A stretch of 64,000 nucleotides of DNA from contig RPFO01000104.1 in the NCBI GenBank assembly GCA_009746045.1, forward strand, positions 5,323,395 through 5,387,394, in the 5' to 3' direction. A model generated the notes under the pieces. That model was not told the DNA's origin. It made no database searches and was given only the letters and a program-made list of their open reading frames with translations. Below are positions 61,921 through 64,000 of the stretch, piece after piece (position 1 is the first letter of the stretch; the number at the start of each line of letters is the position of its first letter). A program made the position numbers and the translations under genes. This DNA comes from Mesostigma viride (lineage: Eukaryota; Streptophyta; Mesostigmatophyceae; Mesostigmatales; Mesostigmataceae).

Positions 61921-62999
61921 CATGCAGTCACACAAATGCAATATCTCCAACATCATCATCACTATAACACTTCCATCCCTGCACGATAAAATGCAAAGAA
62001 ACCATTGGCGGCCCTTCACCGCATGAGCGCTGTGATGCCGCTGCGGCCTGTGAGGAGAGCCCTCCACCGGGTGCGTCACTCTCAAACAACAAGAAGCGTC
62101 CATACGCACAACATCCTTGCCAGAACACGTTTTATGAAATGCCTTATACCTTCCCGAAGAGCTATAGGCTGCGACTGAAGCGGCCCTGATCACGACATCA
62201 ACGAAAACAATCTAAAGCTGCCTGGAGGTATTCGACAACACAACGGCAAGCGACGGTGAGCTAGCTGGCGGAAACTGCCCAAAAAGAACGCAAAAAACCT
62301 CGAACGATGAGCTCATAGAAGAAAGCACCGATAGCAGATACAGGTTCGCGACAAATCTGTACCTTGCCCTCGTAAATCCCTCGCCCAGGCGCGCAACAAC
62401 AGCCGTTCTTCCATGGACAGGTCAGACACGCACTGCGCAGGTCTGAACAATTACTTACCGATAATGGCCGAAAATCTGGCAAAAAGCACCAGCTCGGTTT
62501 AGAATTCGATGCAACCGACTATAAACAGTTGCAGCGATGCGGCCGCACGGACGCTCGTGGCCGATCGCCAGTAGGCCAGGCGCGCCTGCGGGGGGGAGGC
62601 TTGGGCGTCCTTCTGGTGCACGGCGCGGAGTATGTCACATGTAGACGGGTGAGGGGAGCTAGAGGTGATGGCCGGACCGACTACCTGTACCAGAGTTTCG
62701 GCGGTGCAGCTAGTTCAGGACCTCAGTTTCAGGCACTTTTCATTTGAAACTCGGTAGTTCCGGTCGACCTGAACACCGAATGTGGTAAGGTCCGGGGTAC
62801 CCGGCAACGAGCTAGTTAGCCCGAATCCATGCACCACAGGTCTGCACTCGAAACGTGGAAAGGCCCTGATGTCTCCATGGCTCGGCTGCTCTCCGGTCGC
62901 CACATGCATCCTCGATCCCCCCGGCTGTTGATGCCGGCGCTGCTGTCGCGACTTCATAAAGATAAGTATCTCCCACGGCAACTAATTAATTAAGTATAA
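61921..62999. other. Unassigned sequence with a LINE C-terminal fragment
   Basis: Mostly without recognisable features. About 62860-62990 resembles 10185-10295 (GATGTCTCC..., GCTGTTGATGCCGG..., TACGGCAA), the LINE C-terminal block, and is followed by TTAATTAAG. Confidence 0.4.
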
Positions 63000-63000
63000 A

Positions 63001-63210
63001 GTAAGTACTTGCGTGTCATGCACATGGGCATGCCACGGAGTACCATGCTAATCTCATGAGAAAATAATTACACGAAAGTTACAAATATCGTCTGCATCAT
63101 ATTGTCTTTCAGTAGGGTTCTTCTTTTCGGGGTTTAATTTCCTTACATGTTGCATGCCACTCTCACCTCCGTAATTTATAATTCTCAATGAATATATATC
63201 TCAGGTGCGG
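63001..63210 (+). repeat. Dispersed repeats shared with 7622-7720 and 9228-9340/11028-11130
   Basis: 63001-63085 matches the block at 7622-7720. 63108-63210 matches the putative LINE 3' UTR repeats at 9228 and 11028. Confidence 0.6.
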
Positions 63211-63821
63211 CGCTTCATCACACGCATTTGCTTGCCCACATACAGAAGGCCGTTAGCCAGGAATGTACCCAGCCATGAAAAATTTTACGATGATGCCATC
63301 TTCTGAGCATCCCTTGCATTCACTTGTCACCAACCTCGCCAAACTAATCAAGATTAACGCATGAACGTGTGCCTCCACCCCCACCCCCACCCCCCGGCCC
63401 CTTCTCAAATACGTCGACGCAAAAGCGCGCGATTATTAGTACAGTCGAACTGTTGTAGTGCCAGATCTGCCTCGAAATCCCACGTGCATCGCATCCGGGA
63501 GTGCAAATGAGAGGACTGCTTCCAGAGCAGCTGCGTCCCCTGCAAAAATATACACACGGGAAGATAAAGGGGTCCGGAGTCGAGAGACAAAGCCAACCCC
63601 GCGTGAGGCGCAGTCGACACCGGTCGCTCACCCTAGCAGTTATCTTCTCGCAAACGTGGCCCCATTGGGAGATCACTTCGCTACAGGGCTCGAATACCAT
63701 GTCTCGAATGAAACAAAAATCGAGCACTCGAGCGATCCAGTCCTTTCTGCTCATGCAACCCCTGATGGAACAGGTTGAGAGGGGGACCCCCCCACCCCCA
63801 CCCCCCAATCATCCCTCCTTC
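63211..63821. other. Unassigned sequence, probably 3' flank of the right-edge gene
   Basis: Contains two C-rich tracts (about 63378-63400 and 63785-63806). Open frames on both strands show no motif and I do not support them as genes. Confidence 0.4.
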
Positions 63822-64000
63822 TCACGAGAATCGCCCCGGGATGATGCGCTTCACCTTCTGGAACAGGTCCTGCTCCAAGTACACGACGGCGACCGTCCAG
63901 TACCCGTCGCGCATCTTGACGAGGCGCGCGGCGTCCCCCGTCGGGTTCACCGCGACCGCAAAGTGCACGATGATCTGCACAAACTCGTTGAACGTGAAGC
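63822..64000 (-). CDS. C-terminal exon of an unrecognised host gene (partial)
   Basis: On the minus strand, an open frame enters from the right edge and ends TGA at 63822-63824. It encodes 58 residues including FNEFVQIIVHFAVAVNP, MRDGYWTVAVVYLEQDLF and KVKRIIPGRFS. GC-rich codon usage and clean hydrophobic/charged alternation look like a genuine globular C-terminus. The rest lies outside the window, and I do not recognise the family. Confidence 0.55.
   Translation of the reverse strand, partial: FTFNEFVQIIVHFAVAVNPTGDAARLVKMRDGYWTVAVVYLEQDLFQKVKRIIPGRFS

Overview
The window is nuclear DNA from a GC-rich, intron-bearing eukaryote. Spliceosomal junctions, abundant mini- and microsatellites, LTR retrotransposons and LINEs all point that way; there are no operons and no bacterial ribosome-binding sites. 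A unicellular alga is my best guess, but no host gene here is diagnostic. Most of the 64 kb is transposable elements, many nested in one another.

Layout. (1) 523-6441: the 3' part of a multi-exon host gene (+) for a single-pass membrane protein, with minisatellites in its introns and a small family of duplicated exons. (2) About 6958-11130: degraded LINE material (an L1-type ORF1 remnant, C-terminal LINE-polyprotein fragments, 3' tails made of a hairpin plus TTAA-type repeats) and dispersed repeats. (3) 13089-29436: Copia-A copy 1 (+), split in its gag by an 8.4-kb terminal-inverted-repeat DNA transposon (15531-23969) that carries hexamer arrays, a 613-bp palindrome and unrecognised ORFs. (4) 29442-33191: intergenic DNA with a 680-bp uninterrupted TTG repeat and LINE tails. 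(5) 33197-59518: Copia-A copy 2 (+). A gag-only LTR element (36292-39124, -) and a complete Copia-B element (40319-55894, +) are inserted in its pol. Copia-B in turn has Copia-A copy 3 (40833-48655, -) inserted in its 5' LTR, 7 bp from the LTR end. All five LTR elements keep 5-bp target-site duplications, so the order of insertion can be read directly. (6) 60448-61920: a 5'-truncated LINE reverse transcriptase (-), then repeat fragments, then the last exon of an unrecognised host gene (-) running off the right edge.

Most notable system. Copia-A and Copia-B are two related copia-like families sharing unusual features: LTRs that end AGTT...AACT instead of TG...CA; a retropepsin-like domain lying between integrase and reverse transcriptase (Gag-INT-PR-RT-RNaseH) with DTN/DTQ where DTG/DSG is expected; integrase with D-x29-E spacing; and an RT active site reading HGDD instead of YVDD. 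Copia-A also has an extra ORF of about 235-260 residues before gag, and a conserved in-frame UGA between gag and pol. Copia-B instead encodes everything in one uninterrupted 2099-residue ORF.
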